DNA of 64,000 bases. Origin: Kitasatospora phosalacinea (GTDB lineage Bacteria > Actinomycetota > Actinomycetes > Streptomycetales > Streptomycetaceae). Where the stretch lies: contig NZ_JNWZ01000038.1 in NCBI RefSeq assembly GCF_000716545.1, forward strand, positions 39,917 to 103,916, in the 5' to 3' direction. The position numbers and the translations under genes were made by a program. Below, one piece after another: positions 1 to 7,304 of the stretch. How positions within the stretch are numbered: position 1 is the stretch's first letter; each line of letters starts with the position of its first letter. Below the pieces are notes generated by a model, which saw nothing but the letters and a program-made list of their open reading frames with translations, was not told the DNA's origin and did not search any database.

Positions 1-739
1 CCCAGTCGGCGGCGAGCCGCCGGGCGGCGTCCTCGCCGCGCAGGGCGGTGCCGAGGACGGGGTAGTACCAGTCCATGGAGTAGCGGCCCTTGTCGAGGAA
101 CCGCTCGGGGTGGCGGGCGATGGCGTGCTGGAGGCGGCCGGCGGCGAGTTCCCAGTCGGGTTGCGGCCGGTCGAGGTGGTCGGCGACGGCCAGCCCGCAG
201 CGCAGCGCGTGCAGGATCGAGCAGGAGCCGGTGAGCAGCGCGTCGGTGGCGGCGGTGCCGTCCTGGTCCTGGCGCCAGGCGATGGCGCCGCCGGGGAGGC
301 TGAGCCCGACGGTGTGGTCGAGGGCGCGGCTGACGGTGGGCCAGATCCGTTCGAGGAAGCCGTCGTCGCCGGTGGCCAGGTGGTGGTGCCAGGCGCCGAC
401 GGCGACGTACGCGCAGAAGTTGGTCTCGCGGGCGAGGTCGGTGGCGGTGCCGTCGGCCGTGCCGGGCTGCCCGTAGGCGTAGGCGGCGTACCAGGAGCCG
501 TCGGGGTTCTGCCGGTCGGCGAGCCAGCCGTAGGCGGCTTCGGCGGCGGCGTGTTCGCCGGCGGTGTCGAGCGCCATGGCGGCCTCGGTGTGGTCCCAGG
601 GGTCGAGGTGGCCGCCGTGGAACCAGGGGACGGCGCCGTCGGGCTGCTGGTGGGCGAGGATCGAGCGGACGGTGTCGGCGGCCTGCGCGGCGTCCAGGAC
701 GCCGTCGAGCAGCAGGGCGGCGGGGACGGCGGCCGTCAC
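1..739 (-). CDS. Toroid (prenyltransferase/squalene-oxidase repeat-like) protein, partial
   Basis: Incomplete gene whose 3' end lies beyond the left edge; about 246 codons are visible. Translation from a GTG at 739 gives repeats such as HQQPDGAVPWFHGGHLDPW and ADRQNPDGSWYAAYAYG. This Q-x-P-D-G-x-W-type pattern is characteristic of alpha/alpha toroids (terpene cyclase, prenyltransferase and glucosidase-like folds). The start overlaps the stop of the upstream methyltransferase by 4 nt (GTGA), so the two are translationally coupled. With the GT4 glycosyltransferase and methyltransferase it forms a minus-strand operon, suggesting a role in modifying a lipid or glycan. The substrate cannot be read from the sequence; catalysis and a purely structural toroid are both possible. 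Confidence 0.7.
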   Translation of the reverse strand, partial: MTAAVPAALLLDGVLDAAQAADTVRSILAHQQPDGAVPWFHGGHLDPWDHTEAAMALDTAGEHAAAEAAYGWLADRQNPDGSWYAAYAYGQPGTADGTATDLARETNFCAYVAVGAWHHHLATGDDGFLERIWPTVSRALDHTVGLSLPGGAIAWRQDQDGTAATDALLTGSCSILHALRCGLAVADHLDRPQPDWELAAGRLQHAIARHPERFLDKGRYSMDWYYPVLGTALRGEDAARRLAADW

Positions 740-1476
740 GCGACGGCTCCGGGCTCGTGCGGCTTGCTGGCGTAGACCACGAAGGACTTGCCGAGGACGG
801 GGTTGAGGGCCTTCTCGGCGGCCCTGGTGAGGGTGGAGACGACGGGGGTGCCGACGATGTCCCAGACCAGCAGCCGGTGGTAGGCGCGCACCGGCAGCGC
901 CTTGTCGTTGTCGACGCCGACCGCGCACTTGATCCACCAGTAGGGGGCGTGCAGGGCGTGCGCGTGGTGGGTGCCGTACGGGGTGAGCCCGGCCGCGCGG
1001 ACCTTCCCGACGAGTTCGTCGCCCTTGTAGATCCGGATGTGGCCGCCCTCGACCTCGTGGTACTCGTCGGACAGCGCCCAGCAGATCTTCTCGGGCAGGT
1101 AGCGGGGCACGGTGACGGCGAGCAGTCCGCCGGGCTTGAGGACGCGGACCATCTCGGCGAGGACGCCCTCGTCGTCGGGGATGTGCTCCATCACCTCGGA
1201 GATGATGATCTTGTCGAAGGTGCCGTCCTCGAAGGGCAGGTTCAGCGCGTCGCCCTCCATCGCGGTGGCACTGGCCCCGGCGGGGGCCTCACCGGCCTGC
1301 TCCATGGCGGCGAACCACTTGCGGACCTCGGCGATCTCCTCGGCGTTCCGGTCGAGGGCGACCACGTTGGCACCGCGCCGGTAGCACTCGAACGCGTGCC
1401 GGCCGCCGCCGCAGCCCAGGTCGAGCACCCGGTCGCCGGGGGCGAGCGGGAAGCGGGAGAAGTCGACGGTCAGCAC
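736..1476 (-). CDS. Class I SAM-dependent methyltransferase
   Basis: A 246-residue Rossmann-fold methyltransferase. The SAM-binding motif I, RVLDLGCGGGRHAFE, lies near the N-terminus, followed by the acidic strand VVALDRN and the post-motif EGDALNLPFEDGTFD and ISEVMEHI segments typical of the Methyltransf_11/25 families. I chose the GTG at 1476 because GGGAG sits 7 nt upstream and the domain begins immediately; an open frame continues upstream to 2355 but reads antisense through the glycosyltransferase. It lies between the GT4 gene and the toroid gene, with a 4-nt stop/start overlap to the latter. The methyl acceptor is unknown, and the operon suggests a glycolipid or isoprenoid-like substrate. 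Confidence 0.88.
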   Translation of the reverse strand: MLTVDFSRFPLAPGDRVLDLGCGGGRHAFECYRRGANVVALDRNAEEIAEVRKWFAAMEQAGEAPAGASATAMEGDALNLPFEDGTFDKIIISEVMEHIPDDEGVLAEMVRVLKPGGLLAVTVPRYLPEKICWALSDEYHEVEGGHIRIYKGDELVGKVRAAGLTPYGTHHAHALHAPYWWIKCAVGVDNDKALPVRAYHRLLVWDIVGTPVVSTLTRAAEKALNPVLGKSFVVYASKPHEPGAVA

Positions 1477-1571
1477 TGCGGGGCTCCCATTCACGAAGGG
1501 GGTGGTACCGAGAGGTTGACAGGTCATCGGCCGGCAGGGCGTCAGCCGACGCGGCGTCAGCCGGTACGGGC

Positions 1572-2891
1572 TCAGCCGACGTAGCGCCAGCCGGGGCCGG
1601 AGCGGGCGGCGGCGCCGGTGCCGGTGGCGATCGCGGCCCGGTAGCGCTCGACGGTGAGTTCGGCGGCCCGGGCCCAGGTGAACCGGGCCAGGACGCGCTC
1701 GCGGCCGGCGGCGCCGAGCCGCTCGCGCAGGGCGGGGTCGTCCAGCAGCCGGCCGAGCGCGGCGGCCAGCGCGCCCGCGTCGCCGGGCGGCACCGCGAGG
1801 CAGGTGACGCCGTCGGGCCCGGCGACCTCGGGGATGGCGCCGCCGGTGGTGGCGACCAGCGGGGTGGCGGTGGCCATCGCCTCGGCGGCGGGCAGCGAGA
1901 AGCCCTCGTACAGCGAGGGGACGCAGGCGGCTTCGGCGGAGCGGTACAGGTCGACGAGTTCGGCGTCGCTCAGGCCGGTGCGGAACTCGATGTGCCCCTC
2001 CAGGCCGAAGCGGCGCACCGCCGCGGTGACCGGCCCGTCCTCCTTCTGCGGCTTGCCGACCACCACCAGGTGCGCGTCGCGCTCGGTGCGGACCTTGGCG
2101 AGCGCCTCGACCAGGTGCACCAGGCCCTTGAGCGGGACGTCGGCGCTGGAGGTGGTGACGATCCGGCCCGGGACGCGGGCGGTGGCGGCGGACGGCGACC
2201 ACAGCCGGGTGTCGGCGCCGATCGGGACGACCGAGACGGCGCCGGGCGCGGTGCCGAGGTGCTCGGCGATCTCGGCCCTGGAGCTCTCCGAGACGGTGAT
2301 GACGTGCGCCAGCCGGGCTGCGACCCGGCGCTGCATCCGGGTGAAGGCGTACCAACGGCGCTTGCCGAGCCGCTCCAGCCGGGTGCGGGCGGCGTCGATC
2401 TCCAGCCGCCGGTCCACGGTGACGGGGTGGTGGACGGTGGTGACCAGCGGGAAGCCGTGCCGGTCCAGGCCGAGCAGGCCGTAGCCGAGCGTCTGGTTGT
2501 CGTGCACGACGTCGTAGCGGCCCCGGTGCCGGGCCAGGAAGGCGCGGGCGCGCAGCGAGAAGGTCAGCGGCTCGGGGAAGCCGCCGGTGCGCATCACCGC
2601 GTACTCCAGCAGGTCGACCGGGCCGCGGAACTCGCCGGGGGCGGGGGTGCGGAACGGGTCGTCGGCGCGGTACAGGTCGAGGCCGGGCAGTTCGACCAGG
2701 CGGACCGAGCCGGGGCCGTCGACCTCGTCGAGCACCGGGTACGGCTGGGCGCCGATCACGTCGACGTGGTGGCCGAGCCGGGCCAGTTCCCGCGACAGGT
2801 GGCGCACGTACACGCCCTGGCCGCCGCAGAACGGGTCGCCGCGGTACGACAGCAGGGCGATCCGCAGCGGCGGCGGCGACACAGCGGTCAT
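1572..2891 (-). CDS. Glycosyltransferase family 4
   Basis: A 439-residue GT-B retaining glycosyltransferase. The N-terminal domain starts with LRIALLSYRGDPFCGGQGVYVRHLSREL, in which the GGQGVY glycine loop is typical of GT4. The C-terminal nucleotide-sugar domain contains VPSLYEGFSLPAAEAMA, the E-x7-E signature. I chose the ATG at 2891 (MTAVSPPPL) because GGGGA lies just upstream; an extension to 2969 would run across the putative operator. It is the first gene of the minus-strand operon with the methyltransferase and toroid genes, and faces the KstR-like regulator across 219 bp. It probably transfers a sugar from a nucleotide donor at the cytoplasmic face of the membrane; donor and acceptor are unknown. 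Confidence 0.9.
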   Translation of the reverse strand: MTAVSPPPLRIALLSYRGDPFCGGQGVYVRHLSRELARLGHHVDVIGAQPYPVLDEVDGPGSVRLVELPGLDLYRADDPFRTPAPGEFRGPVDLLEYAVMRTGGFPEPLTFSLRARAFLARHRGRYDVVHDNQTLGYGLLGLDRHGFPLVTTVHHPVTVDRRLEIDAARTRLERLGKRRWYAFTRMQRRVAARLAHVITVSESSRAEIAEHLGTAPGAVSVVPIGADTRLWSPSAATARVPGRIVTTSSADVPLKGLVHLVEALAKVRTERDAHLVVVGKPQKEDGPVTAAVRRFGLEGHIEFRTGLSDAELVDLYRSAEAACVPSLYEGFSLPAAEAMATATPLVATTGGAIPEVAGPDGVTCLAVPPGDAGALAAALGRLLDDPALRERLGAAGRERVLARFTWARAAELTVERYRAAIATGTGAAARSGPGWRYVG

Positions 2892-2954
2892 CCCCAGTCC
2901 CCTTCTTCGGTGCTCACCGGGACCGGCGACGGAAGCGGCCGCCGACCGGTAAAG

Positions 2955-2968
2955 TAGATCACGTTTCA
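2955..2968. promoter_or_regulatory. Candidate KstR-type operator
   Basis: The 14 bases TAGATCACGTTTCA fit the mycobacterial KstR pattern T-n2-AAC-n2-GTT-n2-A with one mismatch (ATC for AAC). The site lies between the divergent GT4 gene and the KstR-like TetR gene, where it could control both. The link between family and operator is established for mycobacteria; its use here is inferred. Confidence 0.5.
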
Positions 2969-3110
2969 CAGCGGTGCGGGCTCGTCGTTGGAGAAAGTGA
3001 ACAACGAGGGACCTCGAAGATTACCGGCCCGTAGCTTGTCGTCAGGAGCCCCGGCGGGTGATTCGCACCACGCCGTTCCCGCCGCCCGCCGCCCCGCTCC
3101 TGGAGTGCCC

Positions 3111-3776
3111 GTGACCGCCACCGCCGCCGACGGGCCGCTGACGCCCCGCCAGGCCGAGCGCCGCCGGGGCATCCTGCGCGCGGCCACCGCGCTGGCCGCC
3201 CGGGGCGGGTACGAGGCGGTGCAGATGCGCGAGGTCGCGGAGGACGCGCACGTCGCGCTCGGCACCCTGTACCGGTACTTCCCGTCCAAGGTGCACCTGC
3301 TGGTGGCGGTGATGCGCGAGCAGTTGGAGCGCCTGCACGAGCAGGTCCGGCGCCATCCGCCGGCCGGCGCGGACCCGGCGGCCCGGGTCGCCGGGGCGCT
3401 CACCGCCGCCTTCCACGCGCTGCAGCGCGAACCCCGGCTGGCGGAGGCCATGGTGCGGGCGCTGTCCTTCGCGGACCGCTCGGTGGGCTCCGAGGTGGAC
3501 GAGGTCACCCAGGCCACCGGCGCCATCGTGCTGACCGCCGCCCGGCTGCCCGGCCCGCCCACCGCCGACCAGCAGGCGGCGCTGCGGGTGGTCGGCCACA
3601 CCTGGCACGCCACCCTGCTGGCGTGGCTGTCCGGGCGGGCCTCGCTGGCCGAGGTCCGGGCCGACCTGCACACCGCCGCCCGACTGCTGGCCCCCGCCCG
3701 GGCGGGGGCCGACGAACCGTCGGAACTGCAACCGGTTCCACCACCTGCCTCCGGTGCGGTGCCGACCGAGGGCTAG
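3111..3776 (+). CDS. TetR-family regulator, KstR-like
   Basis: A 221-residue TetR regulator. The N-terminal helix-turn-helix (about residues 18-66) reads RGGYEAVQMREVAEDAHVAL followed by GTLYRYFPSKVHLLVAV. From memory this closely matches mycobacterial KstR, the repressor of cholesterol catabolism (same GGYEAVQMR and GTLYRYFPSKVHLLV segments). The C-terminal ligand domain also resembles KstR (LAEAMVRALSFAD, then LLAWLSGRAS). The GTG at 3111 has GGAG 5 nt upstream; the upstream in-frame extension to 2988 is Pro/Arg-rich and unlike the family. No steroid-degradation gene is nearby, so the ligand may be another acyl-CoA or isoprenoid and the target may be the divergent glycosyltransferase operon. 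Confidence 0.85.
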   Translation: MTATAADGPLTPRQAERRRGILRAATALAARGGYEAVQMREVAEDAHVALGTLYRYFPSKVHLLVAVMREQLERLHEQVRRHPPAGADPAARVAGALTAAFHALQREPRLAEAMVRALSFADRSVGSEVDEVTQATGAIVLTAARLPGPPTADQQAALRVVGHTWHATLLAWLSGRASLAEVRADLHTAARLLAPARAGADEPSELQPVPPPASGAVPTEG

Positions 3777-3778
3777 AG

Positions 3779-3950
3779 TCAGGGGGCGCGGTCGGCCCGT
3801 CCGGCCCGCGACAACTTCACATCCGCCTCCGAGGCCGGGGGAAGCCGGTGCGATTCCGGCGCTGACCCGCAACCGTGAGCCGCCCCCGCACCGCCGGGGC
3901 GCGGCGCAGTCGGACTGCCCGGCCGGAGGCGAGCGGCCCTCCTCCGTCGT
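3779..3950 (+). promoter_or_regulatory. Cobalamin (B12) riboswitch
   Basis: The 5' leader of the toroid/ECF operon carries the conserved core of the cobalamin riboswitch: GGGGAAGCCGGTGCGATTCC at 3837-3856, continuing into CGGCGCTGACCCGC and AACCGTGA (about 3871-3878), followed by a B12-box-like CGCAGTCGGACTGCCCGG at 3904-3921. These match the GAAGCCGGTG-AATCCGGC-CTG-CCCGC-ACTGTGA and AGCCAGGA-CTGCC elements. The next start codon is at 4019. By analogy with other actinobacterial B12 leaders, cobalamin binding should switch the downstream genes off. Outer boundaries are approximate. Confidence 0.88.
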
Positions 3951-4018
3951 GGGTCTACGGGCGAAACCGGGGTGTGCCCCGGCCCGCTGCGACCGCTCAC
4001 CGAAAGGCTTCACCCCCC

Positions 4019-5440
4019 ATGCCGACCGCTGCCCGCCTGGGCGCCGCCGCGCTCGCCGGCGCCCTGCTCGCCGGCGCCGCCACCGCGCCCGCGCTCGCCG
4101 ACACCGCCTCCCCCTCGGTTTCCCCTTCGGCCTCCACCACCGCCTCCGCCTCGCCGTCCCCGTCCTCGGGCGTGCCCGCCGGGCTGTACGGCAAGGGCGA
4201 CCCGCAGTACGACGGGGTGTGGCGGCAGTCGCTGGCGCTGATCGCGCTCCACCAGCAGCAGGTCGAACCGGCCGAGGCCGCCGTGCAGTGGCTGCTCGGC
4301 CAGCAGTGCGAGGACGGCGGCTGGCCCTCGTACCGGGCCGAGGGCACCCCGTGCGCCCCCGCCACCGAGGACACCAACGCCACCTCGATGGCCGTCCAGG
4401 CGCTCACCGAGCTCGGCGGCCACCAGCAGCCCGTCACCCGCGCCGCCGACTGGCTGCGCGCCCACCAGAACCCGGACGGCAGCTGGGCGTACAACCCGGG
4501 CGCGCCCGGCGACGCCAACTCCACCGCCGTGGTGCTGAACGGCCTGCTCGCGGCCGGCCTCGACCCGGCGCGGGTCTCCGCCGGCGGCCGCACCGGCTGG
4601 GACGGCCTGGCCTCCTTCCAGCTGGGCTGCGCCACCGCCGCCGACCAGCGCGGCGCCTTCCTCTACCAGCCCGCCGAGGGCGTCCCGGCCGCCGCCGACA
4701 CCCTCGCCTCCGCGCAGGCCCTGCTCGCCGCCGCCGGCGGACACCTCCCGGTCACCACCACCGACCGCAAGGACGCCCCGCCCAAGGCGTTCCCCTGCGA
4801 CGGCGGCCAGGCGGCCGGGCCGGTCGCGCACGCCGACTCCGCCGAGGCCGACGCCGCCTGGCTGACCGCCCGCCTCGCCGCCGACGGCCAGCACCTGGTG
4901 GCCAAGACCCCCGGCGCGGACACCGCCACCCCCGCCTACGACTCCACCGCCTGGACGGTCCTCGGCCTGGTCGCCTCCGGCCACCCCGCCGAGGCCGCCA
5001 GCGCCGCCGACTGGCTGGCCGGCAACGCCTACCCGTGGGCCGCCCAGGGCAAGGACGGCACCAACCCGGCCGCCACCGCCACCCTGGTGCTGACCGCCCG
5101 CGCCGCCAAGCTCGACCCGTACAACTTCGGCGGCGCCAACCTGGTGCAGTTGCTGATCGACTCCGGCCCCGCCCCGAAGTCGGCCCCCGCCGCCGGCGAC
5201 CCGCAGGCCACCCGCGCCCCCGGCGCGGCCATCACCGAGCCCGACGAGAACAGCGGTTTCTCGGCCGGCTGGCTGATCGGCCTCGCCCTCGCCGTCGGCG
5301 TCGTCGTGGTCGTCCTGCTCAGCCTCAACCGCCGCCGCCAGAAGGCGGTCCCCGCCGCCCCCGGCACCGAGGCCCCCGCCCCGGACGCGGCCCCGGCCCC
5401 GGCCTCGTCCTCGGACGACCAGCCGGAGCAGACCCGATGA
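4019..5440 (+). CDS. Secreted, membrane-anchored alpha-toroid protein (transcobalamin-like repeats)
   Basis: A 473-residue protein with an N-terminal signal peptide (about residues 1-30, LAGALLAGAATAPALAD), a Ser/Pro-rich linker, and prenyltransferase/squalene-oxidase-like repeats over about 55-400 (QWLLGQQCEDGGWPSYR, DWLRAHQNPDGSWAYNPG, DSTAWTVLGLVASGHPAEA). A C-terminal membrane helix (SAGWLIGLALAVGVVVVVLL) with a basic tail keeps the toroid outside the cell. The ATG at 4019 follows GAAAGG. It is first in a B12-riboswitch operon with ECF transporter genes. Animal intrinsic factor and transcobalamin use the same alpha6/alpha6 toroid to bind B12, so a corrinoid-binding surface role is plausible but inferred. 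It overlaps the next gene by 4 nt. Confidence 0.85.
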   Translation: MPTAARLGAAALAGALLAGAATAPALADTASPSVSPSASTTASASPSPSSGVPAGLYGKGDPQYDGVWRQSLALIALHQQQVEPAEAAVQWLLGQQCEDGGWPSYRAEGTPCAPATEDTNATSMAVQALTELGGHQQPVTRAADWLRAHQNPDGSWAYNPGAPGDANSTAVVLNGLLAAGLDPARVSAGGRTGWDGLASFQLGCATAADQRGAFLYQPAEGVPAAADTLASAQALLAAAGGHLPVTTTDRKDAPPKAFPCDGGQAAGPVAHADSAEADAAWLTARLAADGQHLVAKTPGADTATPAYDSTAWTVLGLVASGHPAEAASAADWLAGNAYPWAAQGKDGTNPAATATLVLTARAAKLDPYNFGGANLVQLLIDSGPAPKSAPAAGDPQATRAPGAAITEPDENSGFSAGWLIGLALAVGVVVVVLLSLNRRRQKAVPAAPGTEAPAPDAAPAPASSSDDQPEQTR

Positions 5441-6156
5441 CCGGCCCCGCCCCCGGCCCCTCCCGCCGCCCCTCCCCCTCCCCTTCTCCCTCCGGCCCCT
5501 CCTTCGTCTTCCCGCTCCTCCTCGCCCTCCTCACCGCGTGCGCGACGCTCCTCGGCCCGGCCGCCGTCAGCTCCGCCGCCACCGAGTACCGCTACTGGTC
5601 CTTCTGGAAGGGCGGCGCCGACGGCTGGGCCTACCAGCAGGTCGGTCCGGCCGGGAACGTGCCGGCGGACGGGGCGGTGGACGGCTGGCGGTTCGCGCTG
5701 AGCCCGGACGGCGGCCAGGACGCGCCGCGGCCCGGCCCGGCGCCCGACTTCGCGTCGGTCTGCCAGGGCACCGCACCCGGCGGCGGCCACAAGCGGGTCG
5801 CCGTGGTGCTGGACTTCGGCACCGCGCAGGACGCCCCGAACGGCGAACAGCCGCCCGCCGCCCGCTCGGTGTGCGCCTCGGTGCCGGCCTCGGCGAACTC
5901 CGCCGAGGTGCTGGCCGCGGTCGCCGCCCCGCTGCGCTACGACTCCGGCGCGATGCTGTGCGCGATCACCGGCTACCCGCGCGCGGGCTGCGGCGACCAG
6001 GTCGCGGCGGGCGCGGACACCTCGGCCGCGCAAGGCGGTCCGAGCGGTGACGGCGGTGACGGCGGCCCGAGCGTGGGCCTGTTCGCCGGTGCCGGCGCGG
6101 TGCTGCTGCTGGGCGCGGGCGCGGTCTGGCAGGCCCGTCGCCGCCGCGCGCGCTGA
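5437..6156 (+). CDS. SCO2322-family secreted protein
   Basis: A 239-residue protein with a Pro/Ser-rich N-terminus and signal helix (FVFPLLLALLTACATLLGPA). The exported domain starts at ATEYRYWSFWKGGADGWAYQ and contains paired cysteines (SVCQGT, RSVCAS, AMLCAI, RAGCGD). A C-terminal membrane helix follows (VGLFAGAGAVLLLGAGAVW) with an Arg-rich tail. I recognise it as the SCO2322-type protein usually found with CbiQ/ECF genes in Streptomyces; its biochemical role is not known to me. In transcobalamins a small beta domain closes the B12 site formed by the toroid, so this protein could be the partner lid of the preceding toroid. The ATG lies inside the preceding stop (ATGA). Confidence 0.8.
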   Translation: MTGPAPGPSRRPSPSPSPSGPSFVFPLLLALLTACATLLGPAAVSSAATEYRYWSFWKGGADGWAYQQVGPAGNVPADGAVDGWRFALSPDGGQDAPRPGPAPDFASVCQGTAPGGGHKRVAVVLDFGTAQDAPNGEQPPAARSVCASVPASANSAEVLAAVAAPLRYDSGAMLCAITGYPRAGCGDQVAAGADTSAAQGGPSGDGGDGGPSVGLFAGAGAVLLLGAGAVWQARRRRAR

Positions 6157-6158
6157 GC

Positions 6159-7304
6159 ATGTCCACCTCCTACCGCCGGACAGCCGACTCCCGTCCCCCG
6201 CAGGGCCGTTCGGCTGCCGTGCACAGCCGGTCGCTGCCGCGGCAGCTGCACCCGGGGGCGTGGTGGCTGTGGTCGCTGGGCCTGGCCGCGGCGGCCAGCC
6301 GGACCACCAATCCGCTGCTCCTGCTGCTGATCCTGGCGGTGGCGGGTTTCGTGGTCGCGGCCCGGCGCGGCGACGCGCCCTGGTCGCGCTCGTACGCGGC
6401 GTTCCTGCGGCTGGGCCTGCTGGTGCTGGCCGCCCGGATGGTGTTCGCGGTGCTGCTGGGCTCCCCCGTCGGCGGCACCCACGTCCTGTTCACGCTGCCC
6501 CAAGTCCCGTTGCCCGCCTGGGCGCAGGGCGTCCGGCTGGGTGGTGCGGTGACGCTGGAGGGGGTGCTGTTCGCACTGTACGAGGGGTTGCGGCTGGCGG
6601 CGCTGCTGGCGTGCGTGGGCGCGGCGAACGCGCTGGCCTCGCCGTCGCGGCTGCTGCGTTCGCTGCCGGGCGCGCTGTACGAGGCGGGGGTCGCGGCGGT
6701 GGTGGCGCTGACCTTCGCGCCGAACCTGGTCGCGGACGTGCGGCGGCTGCGCGCGGCCCGTCGGCTGCGCGGGCGTTCGGACCGGGGGGTGCGGGCGGTG
6801 CTGTCGGTCGGACTGCCGGTGCTGGAGGGCGCGCTGGAGCGTTCGGTGGCGCTGGCGGCGGCGATGGACACCCGGGGTTTCGGCCGGACGGCCGCCGTCC
6901 CGCGCCGGGTGGTGCGCACGGCGGGGGCACTGACCCTGCTGGGGCTGCTGGCGGTGTGCGCGGCGACGTACGGGCTGCTCGCCGCGGGCAGTCACCCGTG
7001 GGCACCGCCGGTGCTGCTGGCGGGCGCCGCCGCGGCCGGTGCGGGCCTGGTGCTGGGCGGTCGCCGCTCGGTGCGCACCCGCTACCGGCCCGACCCGTGG
7101 GCGCTGCCGGAGTGGCTGACGGCCGCCTCGGGCGCGCTGGTCGCGGCCGCGCTGATCTGGTACTCGGGCCGCTGGCCGGGGGCGCTGACCCCGGGCGTCG
7201 TCCCGCCGACCGCGCCGACCCTGCCGCTGCTGCCCGCACTGGCCGCGCTGCTCGGCCTGCTGCCCGCCTTCGTCACCCCCGAGCCGCCCCGGAGCACCCG
7301 GTGA
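6159..7304 (+). CDS. ECF transporter T component (CbiQ family)
   Basis: A 381-residue integral membrane protein with about six hydrophobic segments (WWLWSLGLAAAASRTTNPLL, LLLLILAVAGFVVAARRGD, and others). It carries the CbiQ/EcfT coupling region with Ala-Arg-Gly-like motifs (RRLRAARRLRGRSDRG and MDTRGFGRTA), which in the family contact the ATPase subunits. It starts 2 nt after the preceding stop and overlaps the ATPase gene by 4 nt. Together with the fused ATPase and the S component it forms an energy-coupling-factor uptake system. Riboswitch control points to cobalamin or a cobalamin precursor. Confidence 0.88.
   Translation: MSTSYRRTADSRPPQGRSAAVHSRSLPRQLHPGAWWLWSLGLAAAASRTTNPLLLLLILAVAGFVVAARRGDAPWSRSYAAFLRLGLLVLAARMVFAVLLGSPVGGTHVLFTLPQVPLPAWAQGVRLGGAVTLEGVLFALYEGLRLAALLACVGAANALASPSRLLRSLPGALYEAGVAAVVALTFAPNLVADVRRLRAARRLRGRSDRGVRAVLSVGLPVLEGALERSVALAAAMDTRGFGRTAAVPRRVVRTAGALTLLGLLAVCAATYGLLAAGSHPWAPPVLLAGAAAAGAGLVLGGRRSVRTRYRPDPWALPEWLTAASGALVAAALIWYSGRWPGALTPGVVPPTAPTLPLLPALAALLGLLPAFVTPEPPRSTR

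Noticed and set aside
736..2355. 539-residue minus-strand frame covering methyltransferase and part of GT4
   Set aside because: The first 290 codons are Arg/Pro/Ala-rich and run through the glycosyltransferase in another frame; only the methyltransferase from 1476 looks real.
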